Positions 14,835 through 22,757 of a DNA stretch of 32,331 nt are shown piece after piece; positions within the stretch are counted from its first letter, which is position 1; each line of letters opens with the position of its first letter. The DNA is taken from positions 1 through 32,331 of the forward strand of contig NZ_AZFN01000015.1 in NCBI RefSeq assembly GCF_001434365.1, given 5' to 3'. Source of the DNA: Limosilactobacillus gastricus DSM 16045 (GTDB lineage Bacteria > Bacillota > Bacilli > Lactobacillales > Lactobacillaceae). The notes under the pieces are model-generated. The model was not told the DNA's origin. It searched no databases and worked only from the letters and a program-made list of their open reading frames with translations. The translations under genes and the position numbers were made by a program.

Positions 14835-15470
14835 ATGGATATAAAATACATAATGCAAGAACGGCATACTGTTAGAAAATATAAGGATGAACTAATTAGT
14901 GAGGATATCAAGGATAAAATCAACGCAAAAATAATAGAATTATGTCATGATCACGATGTTTTGGTGGGTTTAGAAACCGATGGGGCGACAGCTCTACGGG
15001 GTGTTATGACAAAGTTCATGTCCAGTAATGTTAAAAATATGCTTGTTTTCAAAGGTGACCGCTATCAGGTTGGGTATGTCGCTGCGGAGTTAATGTTATT
15101 TATCCAAGAGTTAGGCCTAAATTCTTGGTTTGTCGGTGGGAGCATTAATCGTAAAAAAATAGGCGAAGATGTGGTGGCGCTACTTGTTTTCGGTCATGGT
15201 CAGACCAATGGTAAAGGTCATCAAACTAAAACCATAAGTCAGGTCAGTGATTATCAACCGAATAGATATCCCGAATGGTATTTAGCAGGTCTGAATGCAT
15301 GTCTTTTAGCACCGACGGCCTTTAATAAACAACATTTTTATGTTGATTATAATAATGGGAATCCGCAAATATATATGAAAACGGGTCCTTACGCAGAGCT
15401 TGAGGCCGGCATCTTAAGTTACTTTTTTGAAAAGGCTTCTGGTTATAAGCTAACTTATGGTGAAGCTTGA
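14835..15470 (+). CDS. Nitroreductase-family protein
   Basis: A 211-residue FMN-dependent oxidoreductase-like protein. The N-terminal MDIKYIMQERHTVRKYKDE is the usual nitroreductase opening with the FMN-phosphate-binding Arg segment. GYVAAELMLFIQELGLNSWF matches the family's dimer and FMN helix, and LNACLLAPTAFNKQHF matches the second FMN site. The length is normal for the small, TM1586-like branch. It starts 20 bases after the TetR gene and is probably co-transcribed. A role in reducing quinone-like or aromatic compounds beside tannin breakdown is plausible but unproven. Confidence 0.82.
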   Translation: MDIKYIMQERHTVRKYKDELISEDIKDKINAKIIELCHDHDVLVGLETDGATALRGVMTKFMSSNVKNMLVFKGDRYQVGYVAAELMLFIQELGLNSWFVGGSINRKKIGEDVVALLVFGHGQTNGKGHQTKTISQVSDYQPNRYPEWYLAGLNACLLAPTAFNKQHFYVDYNNGNPQIYMKTGPYAELEAGILSYFFEKASGYKLTYGEA

Positions 15471-15531
15471 TATATTATTTAGGATCAATCGGCCATCAAT
15501 AGTGTAAAATAATCTAAAAAGGACAAGATCA

Positions 15532-16914
15532 ATGTTAAAAATAAGGGTAGATCAATATCAGACCAAGGCCTTATTAAACGGGTTTTTGTATCGTGAATAT
15601 CGTGATTTAACATATGTCGAACGGCCGGTATCGGAAATTCAACAGCTTAATCTATTCATTCCACAAGCATATTATCAGCAAGAATCCATTAATGGTTATA
15701 CGGCAGCTACTGCACCAATTTTTGTTCCCAACACCGTGGGTGATTATTTGCCGGGGCCGGCTGATTTTCCGGGGAATGATCAATGGCCGAGTCGCTCCAA
15801 AACGATTGAAGCAGCTTTGCAACGAGGCTATGTGGTCGCTTCACCGGGGTTGCGGGGCCGGACTCAGCAAAATGAATCAGGCGACTATATTGGTAAAGCA
15901 CCTGCTTTTATAGTCGATTTGAAAGCGGCGATCCGCTTTTTACGGCATAATGCTGATCATTTGCCGGGGAATTACGAAAGAATCATTACTAATGGGACCA
16001 GTGCTGGCGGCGCAACCTCGGCGCTGGCAGGAGTATCAGGTAATCATCCGTTTTTTCAGCCCTTGCTAGATGAACTTGGTGCGGCAAAGGAGTCCGACGC
16101 CATTTATGCCGCAAGTTGTTATTGCCCGATTCACAATTTGGAACATGCTGATCTGGCTTATGAATGGCAATTTAATGGGATTACCACTTACCATAATCAG
16201 CAAATGGATTTTAAGACTGACCCACCTCGAGCAATTGCGGTTGATGGGGAATTAACCAATGAGCAACAAAAATTGTCAAAAGAATTAAAGCAGGGCTTTA
16301 GAGCATACTTCAATCAGCTGAATTTACATGACCAGCAAGGAAAAGAACTGACCATTGATCAGGATGGAAAAGGCTCCTTTTTGAAACTCATACAAGCTCT
16401 AATCATGCAATCAGCTCAACAGGTACTTAATGAAGGACAAACACTTTCAGCGGAGGCGGGATTAACTGTTGTTGACCAACAAGTTGTGGGCATTGATTGG
16501 CCACAATATCTTGCCTATATTGGGCGAAAAAAGGCGGTACCGGCATTTGACGATTTGACCTTAGCTAGCGCTGAGAATGACCTCTTTGGGACTCGTCAGA
16601 TTCCGCAACAACATTTTACGGATTTTGGTCAATTGAATTCACAGGTTAAGGCAAGTCAGGCTGATCCAGCTTTGGTCGCAGCAGTTAATCCAATCCACTA
16701 CTTGACCGAAACGTCAGGTCAAACAGCCCACTATTGGCGAATTCGACATGGAGCGAGTGACCGAGATACTGCATTTTCCATTCCTCTCATCTTAGCCTTA
16801 TTCCTTCAAGATCAAGGAAAGCAGGTTGACTTTGCTTATCCTTGGGGAATTGGTCATGATGGTGATTATGATTTAGTAGCCTTGTTTGATTGGATTGATC
16901 AGATTTGTCAGTAA
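15532..16914 (+). CDS. tanB: Tannase, subtype B (tannin acyl hydrolase)
   Basis: A 460-residue alpha/beta hydrolase that closely follows the L. plantarum tannase TanLp1 as I remember it (469 residues). It hydrolyses galloyl ester and depside bonds of tannins to gallate. The nucleophile motif NGTSAGG carries Ser157. RHGASDRDTAF carries Asp410 and the galloyl-contacting Asp412, and PWGIGHDGDYD carries His442. These correspond to Ser163, Asp419, Asp421 and His451 of TanLp1. The diagnostic CPIHNLEHADLAYEWQFNG block is intact. No signal peptide is seen, so it acts inside the cell. AAAAAGGA lies before the ATG. The cluster has no gallate decarboxylase in this window. Confidence 0.9.
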   Translation: MLKIRVDQYQTKALLNGFLYREYRDLTYVERPVSEIQQLNLFIPQAYYQQESINGYTAATAPIFVPNTVGDYLPGPADFPGNDQWPSRSKTIEAALQRGYVVASPGLRGRTQQNESGDYIGKAPAFIVDLKAAIRFLRHNADHLPGNYERIITNGTSAGGATSALAGVSGNHPFFQPLLDELGAAKESDAIYAASCYCPIHNLEHADLAYEWQFNGITTYHNQQMDFKTDPPRAIAVDGELTNEQQKLSKELKQGFRAYFNQLNLHDQQGKELTIDQDGKGSFLKLIQALIMQSAQQVLNEGQTLSAEAGLTVVDQQVVGIDWPQYLAYIGRKKAVPAFDDLTLASAENDLFGTRQIPQQHFTDFGQLNSQVKASQADPALVAAVNPIHYLTETSGQTAHYWRIRHGASDRDTAFSIPLILALFLQDQGKQVDFAYPWGIGHDGDYDLVALFDWIDQICQ

Positions 16915-16931
16915 AAAAGGAGTGATGAATC

Positions 16932-17471
16932 ATGAAAAAAATCGTTGTTTTATCAGGAAGTCCGCATCATCCAGGAACATCTGAACAACTAGTAGATGCT
17001 TTTGTGAAGGGAGCAATAGAAGCTGGCAATGAGCTTTATCGGTTTGATGCTGGTCGGCGAGTTAATGAATTCTCTTTAATTCAACTGGTTGATAATCATT
17101 CTGGAATGGAAGTAGAAGAGGAACCCGATGATGTCATTAAAGAAGAAGTGATGCCGAAATTATTAGCAGCCGATTTAGTGGTCTTTGGATCGTCGCTTTA
17201 CTATTATGGAATTAACTCCGCTTTAAAAGCCGTGATTGATCGTTTTTATAGTTATAATCATGAATTGCATGGTGACAAAGAAGCGATAACTTTGATTTCT
17301 GGCTATGGCGATGAAGATGCCTTTAAGTCCTTAGAACTTTACTTTGATCAATTATTACAATATATGCGCTGGCCACTGGTAGGTAAGGCCTTAGCGGCAG
17401 ATTCATGGAACGAAGCTAAGCTTGCTCAGCATGTTGAAGCGGCCTATCAGTTAGGAAGGAAAATCCATTAA
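16932..17471 (+). CDS. NADPH-dependent FMN reductase-family protein
   Basis: A 179-residue flavodoxin-fold protein. GSPHHPGTSEQ (residues 9-19) is the flavin-phosphate loop, and VVFGSSLYYYGINSALKAVI fits the isoalloxazine-side loop of NADPH-dependent FMN reductases and azoreductase relatives. AAGGAG is nine bases before the ATG. It starts 17 bases after the tannase, so the two are likely co-transcribed. It may supply reduced flavin to the nitroreductase-like protein two genes upstream, or reduce quinones from gallate oxidation. Both roles are inference. A terminator hairpin follows its stop. Confidence 0.83.
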   Translation: MKKIVVLSGSPHHPGTSEQLVDAFVKGAIEAGNELYRFDAGRRVNEFSLIQLVDNHSGMEVEEEPDDVIKEEVMPKLLAADLVVFGSSLYYYGINSALKAVIDRFYSYNHELHGDKEAITLISGYGDEDAFKSLELYFDQLLQYMRWPLVGKALAADSWNEAKLAQHVEAAYQLGRKIH

Positions 17472-17565
17472 AAAGAGGGTAGGAAGAAAACGGATGTTTT
17501 CCCTACCCTTGTTCATTTGATTATACTAGTAATTGCGGTCAATAAGGCGCCCCACGAGCCTAATT
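17471..17565 (+). repeat. Dispersed intergenic repeat, copy B (hairpin plus conserved tail)
   Basis: The hairpin GGGTAGGAAGAAAAC with GTTTTCCCTACCC (about 17477-17509) ends the flavin-reductase operon. The tail that follows, including AATTGCGGTCAATAAGGCG, matches copy A at 114-165 and the inverted piece at 210-233. Confidence 0.6.
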
Positions 17566-17587
17566 GATTTTTTCACCAGTTTGTATC

Positions 17588-18280
17588 TTAATATTCACGC
17601 AAGGCTTTGATTTGGCGACCGTTAGCATCAAAATTAGCGGGATTAAGCCAACTTTCGAAGCGTCGTTTTAGAATCGGCCATTGTTCAGGAGTGATGGAGA
17701 ACCAAGCGGTATCCCGGCTCCGTCCCTTATAGATGACGGCATTTTTAAAAGTCCCTTCATAGCAGAAACCTAAGCGAGAAGCCGCCTTGCGGGAGCGTTG
17801 GTTTAATGAATCACATTTCCACTCATAACGACGGTAGTGTAATTCTTCAAAGACGTATTTCATGACTAGATATTGAGCTTCCGTCGCTAACCGTGAGTGG
17901 CGAAGTTCCGGAAAGTAAATGACTCGTCCCATCTCAACCGTACGCCAATCTGGATTGATATTTAATAAAGCGAAAGTCCCAACCACTTGACCAGTGTCGT
18001 TAGTAATGGCGAGATGATAGGGATTGGCTGATTGTTCATAACTAGTGAGTAAGCTTTGGACCTCGGCCTTAGTTTGGTAGGGTTCCTCAAATAAGTAGGT
18101 CCAATCATCTAAATGGCTAAAATCAGTATAGTAGCGGCTGATGTCATCAAGATGACGAGCTAGGTCAATGTGTTCAACTTGACCATATTGACCAGCCAAG
18201 GTGGTGAAATTAGGTAGTTGGCCAGGCTGATCATTTTCAACGGTGGGACCAACTAATTGATTAAAACGATTCAATGGCAT
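17588..18280 (-). CDS. GNAT N-acetyltransferase, RimJ/RimL-like
   Basis: A 230-residue acetyl-CoA-dependent acyltransferase. FALLNINPDWRTVEMGRVIYF covers the central beta strands, SRLATEAQYLVMKYVFEEL covers the acetyl-CoA helix, and YEWKCDSLNQRSRKAASRLGF is the typical RimJ/RimL motif B region. About 70 N-terminal residues extend beyond the minimal domain. GAGGTT precedes the ATG. It is monocistronic and convergent with the flavin-reductase operon. Substrates of such enzymes range from protein N-termini to small amines, so none is named. Confidence 0.87.
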   Translation of the reverse strand: MPLNRFNQLVGPTVENDQPGQLPNFTTLAGQYGQVEHIDLARHLDDISRYYTDFSHLDDWTYLFEEPYQTKAEVQSLLTSYEQSANPYHLAITNDTGQVVGTFALLNINPDWRTVEMGRVIYFPELRHSRLATEAQYLVMKYVFEELHYRRYEWKCDSLNQRSRKAASRLGFCYEGTFKNAVIYKGRSRDTAWFSITPEQWPILKRRFESWLNPANFDANGRQIKALREY

Positions 18281-18385
18281 AATAATAACCTCATAATTAT
18301 TTAATTTTTTATTAGTTTAGCACAGGAATTAAATAACGTTAATATGATAAGATGAAATTATTATGATTTCTTGAGGAGTGAGAAA

Positions 18386-19231
18386 ATGGAATCAACCTTA
18401 ATCATTGAGGATTTCTCGGCCTTAGGGCAAATTTCAATGGTTGCTTCATTAAGTATTTTGCAGACCTTTGGTTGTGCTACGGCAGCTTTACCAACGAGTT
18501 TGTTATCTACCCAAACGGAAGGCTTTGGTCAGCCGGTTCAGCTAGCAACTTCAGCTTGGTTCAAGGCAACTACAAGCCATTGGCAGGACCAGAATGTTAA
18601 GATTTCGGCGGCTTTAATCGGTTATCTTGGGAATCAGGCAACAATCAGTGATGTAATTGATGCCTTGACTAAATTCCGACCGAGTTTGGTCTTGGTGGAT
18701 CCAGCCATGGCGGATCAAGGTGAACTGTACCCAGGCTTGAATTCAGACTATGTAGATGCCATTCGGCAGTTGTGCCATTCGGCAAATTTGATCACGCCCA
18801 ATGTGACCGAATTAGCTTTGTTGACGGATTGTGAAGTGCCCAAGCAAATTGATTTAGCCTGGGTGCAGAATTGCTTAAATAAATTAGAATTATTGAGGAT
18901 CTCAGCTTCGGTTGTGGTATCGGGGGTACGGATGGCGGATCAAATTGGCAGTGTAATTGCGGCGAATAATCAATTAGAATTTGTTGCTAGTCCATATTTT
19001 TCCGGGCACTTCTATGGAACGGGTGATACCTTCGCTCCCTTGCTATTAGGCTTTTTGCAACGTGGAATGTCACTAAAAGAAGCGGTTCAAAAATCGACTA
19101 AGCTTATGGAGATTGCGGTAGAAGAAACTAGTCACTTAACCGCAGAAGATCGCAAGTATGGTTTACAGTTAGCAAAATTGTTAGGAAAGTTAAGTACGGA
19201 AGTAGCTAATGGCCGCCAGAAAGATTGGTAA
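18386..19231 (+). CDS. Pyridoxamine/pyridoxal kinase-like protein (PfkB superfamily)
   Basis: A 281-residue kinase of the ribokinase-like superfamily, closest in pattern to PdxY/PdxK, which phosphorylate vitamin B6 vitamers. ALIGYLGNQ, LVDPAMADQGELYPGL and LITPNVTEL fit the substrate and ATP regions. YGTGDTFAPLLLGF carries the anion-hole Gly-Asp-Thr with catalytic Asp. GAGGAG lies nine bases before the ATG at 18386, which is preferred over 18371. The 3' end runs 26 bases into the convergent SMR gene. A ThiD-type hydroxymethylpyrimidine kinase is the main alternative. Confidence 0.82.
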   Translation: MESTLIIEDFSALGQISMVASLSILQTFGCATAALPTSLLSTQTEGFGQPVQLATSAWFKATTSHWQDQNVKISAALIGYLGNQATISDVIDALTKFRPSLVLVDPAMADQGELYPGLNSDYVDAIRQLCHSANLITPNVTELALLTDCEVPKQIDLAWVQNCLNKLELLRISASVVVSGVRMADQIGSVIAANNQLEFVASPYFSGHFYGTGDTFAPLLLGFLQRGMSLKEAVQKSTKLMEIAVEETSHLTAEDRKYGLQLAKLLGKLSTEVANGRQKDW

Positions 19232-19532
19232 CAACGACACCAATAACAATTAAGGTGATTCCAAGTCCTTGCATCATGGAAATATTTTCTTTGAAAATAA
19301 CAAATGAAACAATTGCGGCGAGGACAATTCCGGCACCACCCCATGTTGCATAGGCAATATTCAGTTTAATGCCTTGTAAACATAAAGACAGAAAATAGAA
19401 ACAAAGGGCATAGGAAGCTAGGGTTCCCAAGGAAAACCATAATTTGGTAAAGCCAGCCGAAAATTTCATTAAATTAGTCCCAAGCAACTCAAATAAAATC
19501 GCGAAAAATAGTTCTAAATAATATACAAACAT
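19206..19532 (-). CDS. SMR-family small multidrug efflux protein (EmrE-like)
   Basis: A 108-residue, four-helix drug/proton antiporter subunit of normal family length. Glu15 in FFAILFELLGTNLMKFS is the membrane-embedded acidic residue that binds proton and cation. IAYATWGGAGIVLAAIV matches the third helix signature. An ATG six codons upstream overlaps the GGAGGT ribosome site, so 19532 is chosen as start. Its last 26 bases overlap the end of the kinase gene on the other strand. It acts in the plasma membrane, usually as a dimer. Whether it pairs with another SMR protein elsewhere is unknown. Confidence 0.88.
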   Translation of the reverse strand: MFVYYLELFFAILFELLGTNLMKFSAGFTKLWFSLGTLASYALCFYFLSLCLQGIKLNIAYATWGGAGIVLAAIVSFVIFKENISMMQGLGITLIVIGVVVTNLSGGH

Positions 19533-19650
19533 GTGTAGATATACCTCCATTAGATAGTATTTGGATTATATCAATGCGATTTTTTTAAAAGTTGACTTGA
19601 ATTTAAAAAATGACATGCGAGGTAACCTATTGGGAGGAGAGTGTTTAGTA

Positions 19651-20850
19651 ATGAATCAGACCCAAACAAAAATTTTAGATTATATTGACCAACATTTGAT
19701 GGAATATCAGAAATTAGCCCATTTTATTCATGAACATCCAGAAGTTAGTAACTATGAATTTGAATCATCAAAAGCTTTGGCGGACCGGTTACGAAAAACT
19801 GGTTTTACAGTCCAGATGGATGTAGCCGGTCATCGAACGGCTTTTGATGCTCGCTACCGATCCGTTAAAGATGGGCCAACCGTGGTCTTTTTAGCTGAAT
19901 ATGATGCTTTACCTAAGCTTGGTCATGCCTGCGGTCATAATTTGAATGGGGCCTATTCACTTCTAGCGGCGATTGCATTAAAAGAAGTGATGGATGAACT
20001 TGGTGGTGAAATTCGGGTTTATGGAACACCTGGGGAAGAAGGGGGCGAACTTGGTTCATCCAAAGGCTATTTTGTCGATGAGGGCTTCTTTGACGATGTC
20101 GACGCGGTCCTGTGCATGCATGCAGGGTGTCGTTGGATGCGCACAGTGCCGTATTTAGCTAATGCGCCGATGAATATTAAATTCACTGGAACGCCGTCTC
20201 ATGCAGCCGCCTACCCAGAAAAAGGCCGTAGTGCCTTGGCTGGCGTCATTGAGACTTTTAATGGATTAAATGCAATGCGGGCCTACTTACCAAAAGATGC
20301 TAATGTCCATGGCATCATCACTGATGGAGGTGAGTTCCCTAATATTATTCCCGAACATGCAGCCGCCCAGTTCTTTATCCGTGCTTTTCAACGAAAAACG
20401 GTTGAACAAGTTTATCAACAACTGGAAAAAATTGCCCAAGGGGCGGCCTTAGCTACGGGGACCACCGTGACTTGTGAACCGGCACAACATCGGGTGGATA
20501 ATCAGGTGTTGGTACCAGCATTTGATGAATTAGCTTGGCAACATATTGGAGATGCTCAAATACCCGATCGGGATCTGCAAACTGATACTTTTGATGTGGC
20601 GGCTTCATCTGATGTGGGAAATGTTAGTCAAGTAGTTCCCACCATTCAGCTAATTTCGTCAATTACTGATGATCTCATTAGTTTTCATACCGAAGAGTTC
20701 GCACAAGCTGCTGATAGCGAAAAAGGGATGAATTCAATTGCTCCGGGTGCTAAATTATTGGCGTTAACGGCCTATGATTTACTTGTTCAACCAGCAACAT
20801 TGCAAGTCATTAAGGAGCAATGGCGGCTTGCGCTAGCGGATAATAATTAA
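19651..20850 (+). CDS. M20-family amidohydrolase (AbgB/PM20D2-like)
   Basis: A 399-residue zinc-type amidohydrolase. Metal ligands are visible in GHACGHNLNGAY, GTPGEEGGELGSSKG and CMHAGCRW. The central lid domain begins near NIKFTGTPSHAAAYPEKGR. The pattern resembles p-aminobenzoyl-glutamate hydrolase B and PM20D2 dipeptidases more than PepV or succinyl-DAP desuccinylase. GGGAGGAGAG stands ten bases before the ATG at 19651, so the earlier in-frame ATG at 19561 is dropped. It is divergent from the SMR gene. It ends about 85 bases before a shared terminator. Substrate unknown, perhaps an N-acyl amino acid or dipeptide. Confidence 0.88.
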   Translation: MNQTQTKILDYIDQHLMEYQKLAHFIHEHPEVSNYEFESSKALADRLRKTGFTVQMDVAGHRTAFDARYRSVKDGPTVVFLAEYDALPKLGHACGHNLNGAYSLLAAIALKEVMDELGGEIRVYGTPGEEGGELGSSKGYFVDEGFFDDVDAVLCMHAGCRWMRTVPYLANAPMNIKFTGTPSHAAAYPEKGRSALAGVIETFNGLNAMRAYLPKDANVHGIITDGGEFPNIIPEHAAAQFFIRAFQRKTVEQVYQQLEKIAQGAALATGTTVTCEPAQHRVDNQVLVPAFDELAWQHIGDAQIPDRDLQTDTFDVAASSDVGNVSQVVPTIQLISSITDDLISFHTEEFAQAADSEKGMNSIAPGAKLLALTAYDLLVQPATLQVIKEQWRLALADNN

Positions 20851-20872
20851 GTAGCTATATAGAAATATATCA

Positions 20873-20924
20873 AGTTTAAAAGAGTTTAAAAATAAAATTA
20901 GAGTTTAAAAGAGTTTAAAAATAA
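20873..20924. repeat. Two tandem 23-bp AT-rich repeats, period 29
   Basis: AGTTTAAAAGAGTTTAAAAATAA, itself two ten-base phased half-sites, occurs at 20873-20895 and exactly again at 20902-20924. Its core recurs once at 10698-10715. It stands between the amidohydrolase stop and a terminator. Confidence 0.7.
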
Positions 20925-20934
20925 CGTGAATATA

Positions 20935-20976
20935 AAAGCAGGTTTTCTTCAATTTTTAGAAGTTAGCCTGCTTTTT
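20935..20976. terminator. Bidirectional terminator
   Basis: AAAGCAGG and CCTGCTTT pair around a loop that can pair further through TTCT and AGAA, with T residues on the plus side and A residues on the other. It serves the amidohydrolase and the convergent glycosyltransferase operon. Confidence 0.8.
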
Positions 20977-21925
20977 ATTTGTTATGGAGAATAGTTCGAA
21001 AAGATGGTTCGACGAGAGCTAATTTGCCAGCCTTATCCATGAGACGGTCAAGTTTTTCGTGATCAGATTGGCGAGCTTGTTCAGAATATTGAGTACGTTG
21101 TTGCAAAAGTTGCTCGTAAAAGGGAGTTAGTTTAGCGGCTCGCCAAAAATAGTCTTCATACATGACCTGATCGAAATGCCAGGGCTTATAGAATAGATTG
21201 TAGTGGACTAAGCGAGGATTAGCAACCATCTCATCGACATATTGCCAGTCTTTGGGCATTGCATTATTGATTTCAGCTAAATACTTAATTTTTCCTTGAC
21301 CTAACCCGTTCAAATAATCTTGATCAGGAGCAATGCAGTCAAAGTGATATTGATCAATGAGGGATAATAGTTGTTCTTGGAACTTGATAGTGCGCATTTG
21401 AGCTAGATTTAAAACTAAAACCCCCGAATTAATATAATCGGCCGGCAATACTCCAATTGCCCCTTTAATATAAGCTAGCATGGGCGCAACGTGTTCAATG
21501 GAATGATCAGGCGCGGCCGCCATAAGGTAATCATCAAGCGGAGTATCTAATAACTTATCTGGGCAATCTGCCCACACCGTATCCGCATCAATATAGAGCG
21601 CCCGATCAAATTGTGGGAAAAGGTTAGCGATGAAAAGTCGATAGAAGATGGCTGGGGTATAGAAGTCGGCCCGCAAAAAATTTTCCGGTCGATTATCGAT
21701 TCCCTCTAGCAGATCTGGGCCGATCTGGTAAAAATCAACCTGAATGTGATCTGGTACGAGGCTAGCTAAAATTGCTTTTGATTGTGCTGTGAGATCTTCG
21801 TGGATGAAAATTACTTGGTAGTCGCGGTGGGGACTGGCATATGAAATTAATGATTGAAGAGAAACGGCTGCGTAGGGGACAAAGTCATTGCTGATCGTGT
21901 AGAAAATGGGGGTGTTAGTGGACAC
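20975..21925 (-). CDS. Glycosyltransferase family 8 protein
   Basis: A 316-residue GT-A glycosyltransferase. An N-terminal TISNDFVPYAAVSLQSLI and the metal-binding DxD (Asp113-Ala-Asp115 in LYIDADTVW) mark GT8, retaining enzymes that use UDP-glucose or UDP-galactose. HYNLFYKPWHF supplies the usual later His/metal segment. Its start overlaps the preceding GT8 gene by 11 bases. Last of three genes read from 23527. There is no membrane segment, so it works on the cytoplasmic side, probably on a lipid-linked or cell-wall glycan. The acceptor is unknown. Confidence 0.88.
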   Translation of the reverse strand: MSTNTPIFYTISNDFVPYAAVSLQSLISYASPHRDYQVIFIHEDLTAQSKAILASLVPDHIQVDFYQIGPDLLEGIDNRPENFLRADFYTPAIFYRLFIANLFPQFDRALYIDADTVWADCPDKLLDTPLDDYLMAAAPDHSIEHVAPMLAYIKGAIGVLPADYINSGVLVLNLAQMRTIKFQEQLLSLIDQYHFDCIAPDQDYLNGLGQGKIKYLAEINNAMPKDWQYVDEMVANPRLVHYNLFYKPWHFDQVMYEDYFWRAAKLTPFYEQLLQQRTQYSEQARQSDHEKLDRLMDKAGKLALVEPSFRTILHNK

Positions 21926-22757
21926 GAGCTGCTCCTTTCAATTGGGGAATTAAGGCTTGGTATTGGTCTAATAATTGATCATATTCGTGTAAATGAAGTT
22001 GATTGTGCATCCGGTCCACTTCCCAAGGCTTAACAGTTAAAGTGTGAACCCAAGGGAAAAAGCGAAAGCTAGTCGGGAAATGCTGGAAAATCGTATTTTT
22101 ATGGAGGCGTCGTTGGTCATTGTAGCGCCGCGGAGCGATCCGCTTGTGCTGCGCCAAAATATTCAAGGCAGATTGATCCGGCATAAATAAAGTTTTCGTC
22201 GCAAGGTATTGCCGGCATTTTTCAAATAAGCCGGTTTGTTTGATTTCGGCGAGGTTTAGTAAAAGGACGCCTGAATTTAAATAATCTAAGGCCCGGTGTT
22301 CGTGGTGGAAAAGCCACTTTCCGTAATGATCTAGGACGCCGACCATTTCGATCCCGGTCAGATCTTGATAATAAAATTGGTTAAATGGTTTCCGACAGAT
22401 GATGTCATTATCTAAATATAAAATTCGATCAGGAATTGTGGGAATTTGATCAGCGTAGAGTCGTAACATCGAAAAGGGCGTGAAACGTGACGCCAGATTG
22501 GCAACTGGTGGTTGGGCTTGAAAGTAGTCGCCAGCATCAATTAAAGTCATGCGACTATCTGGATTGACTAGCTTAATTTGTTGCTCTATTAACTGAGCTG
22601 TGGCTGTATTGACCGGTTGGAATGTTTTCTCTGACGTCGTGATCGCCATAGTCATCACATAGATATGGAGAGGTTCACTAACATGCTCGGCTAGTGACAA
22701 ACTAGTAATTAAAAATCCATCCGCAGCTTGCTGATCGCCACAAAATAGAATATTCAT
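21915..22757 (-). CDS. Glycosyltransferase family 8 protein
   Basis: A 280-residue GT8 enzyme. Asp116-Asn-Asp118 in LYLDNDIICRKP is the metal-binding DxD, followed by LNSGVLLLNLAEI and MPDQSALNILAQ, both typical of GT8. It overlaps the acyltransferase gene by four bases (ATGA) and the next GT8 gene by 11, so the three are translated as a coupled unit. It shares the fold but not close sequence with its neighbour, suggesting successive sugar additions by different enzymes. Donor and acceptor are unknown. Confidence 0.87.
   Translation of the reverse strand: MNILFCGDQQAADGFLITSLSLAEHVSEPLHIYVMTMAITTSEKTFQPVNTATAQLIEQQIKLVNPDSRMTLIDAGDYFQAQPPVANLASRFTPFSMLRLYADQIPTIPDRILYLDNDIICRKPFNQFYYQDLTGIEMVGVLDHYGKWLFHHEHRALDYLNSGVLLLNLAEIKQTGLFEKCRQYLATKTLFMPDQSALNILAQHKRIAPRRYNDQRRLHKNTIFQHFPTSFRFFPWVHTLTVKPWEVDRMHNQLHLHEYDQLLDQYQALIPQLKGAARVH

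Noticed and set aside
20873-20924. Possible CRISPR array
   Set aside because: Only two exact repeats with a 6-base gap, no spacers of normal length and no cas genes.
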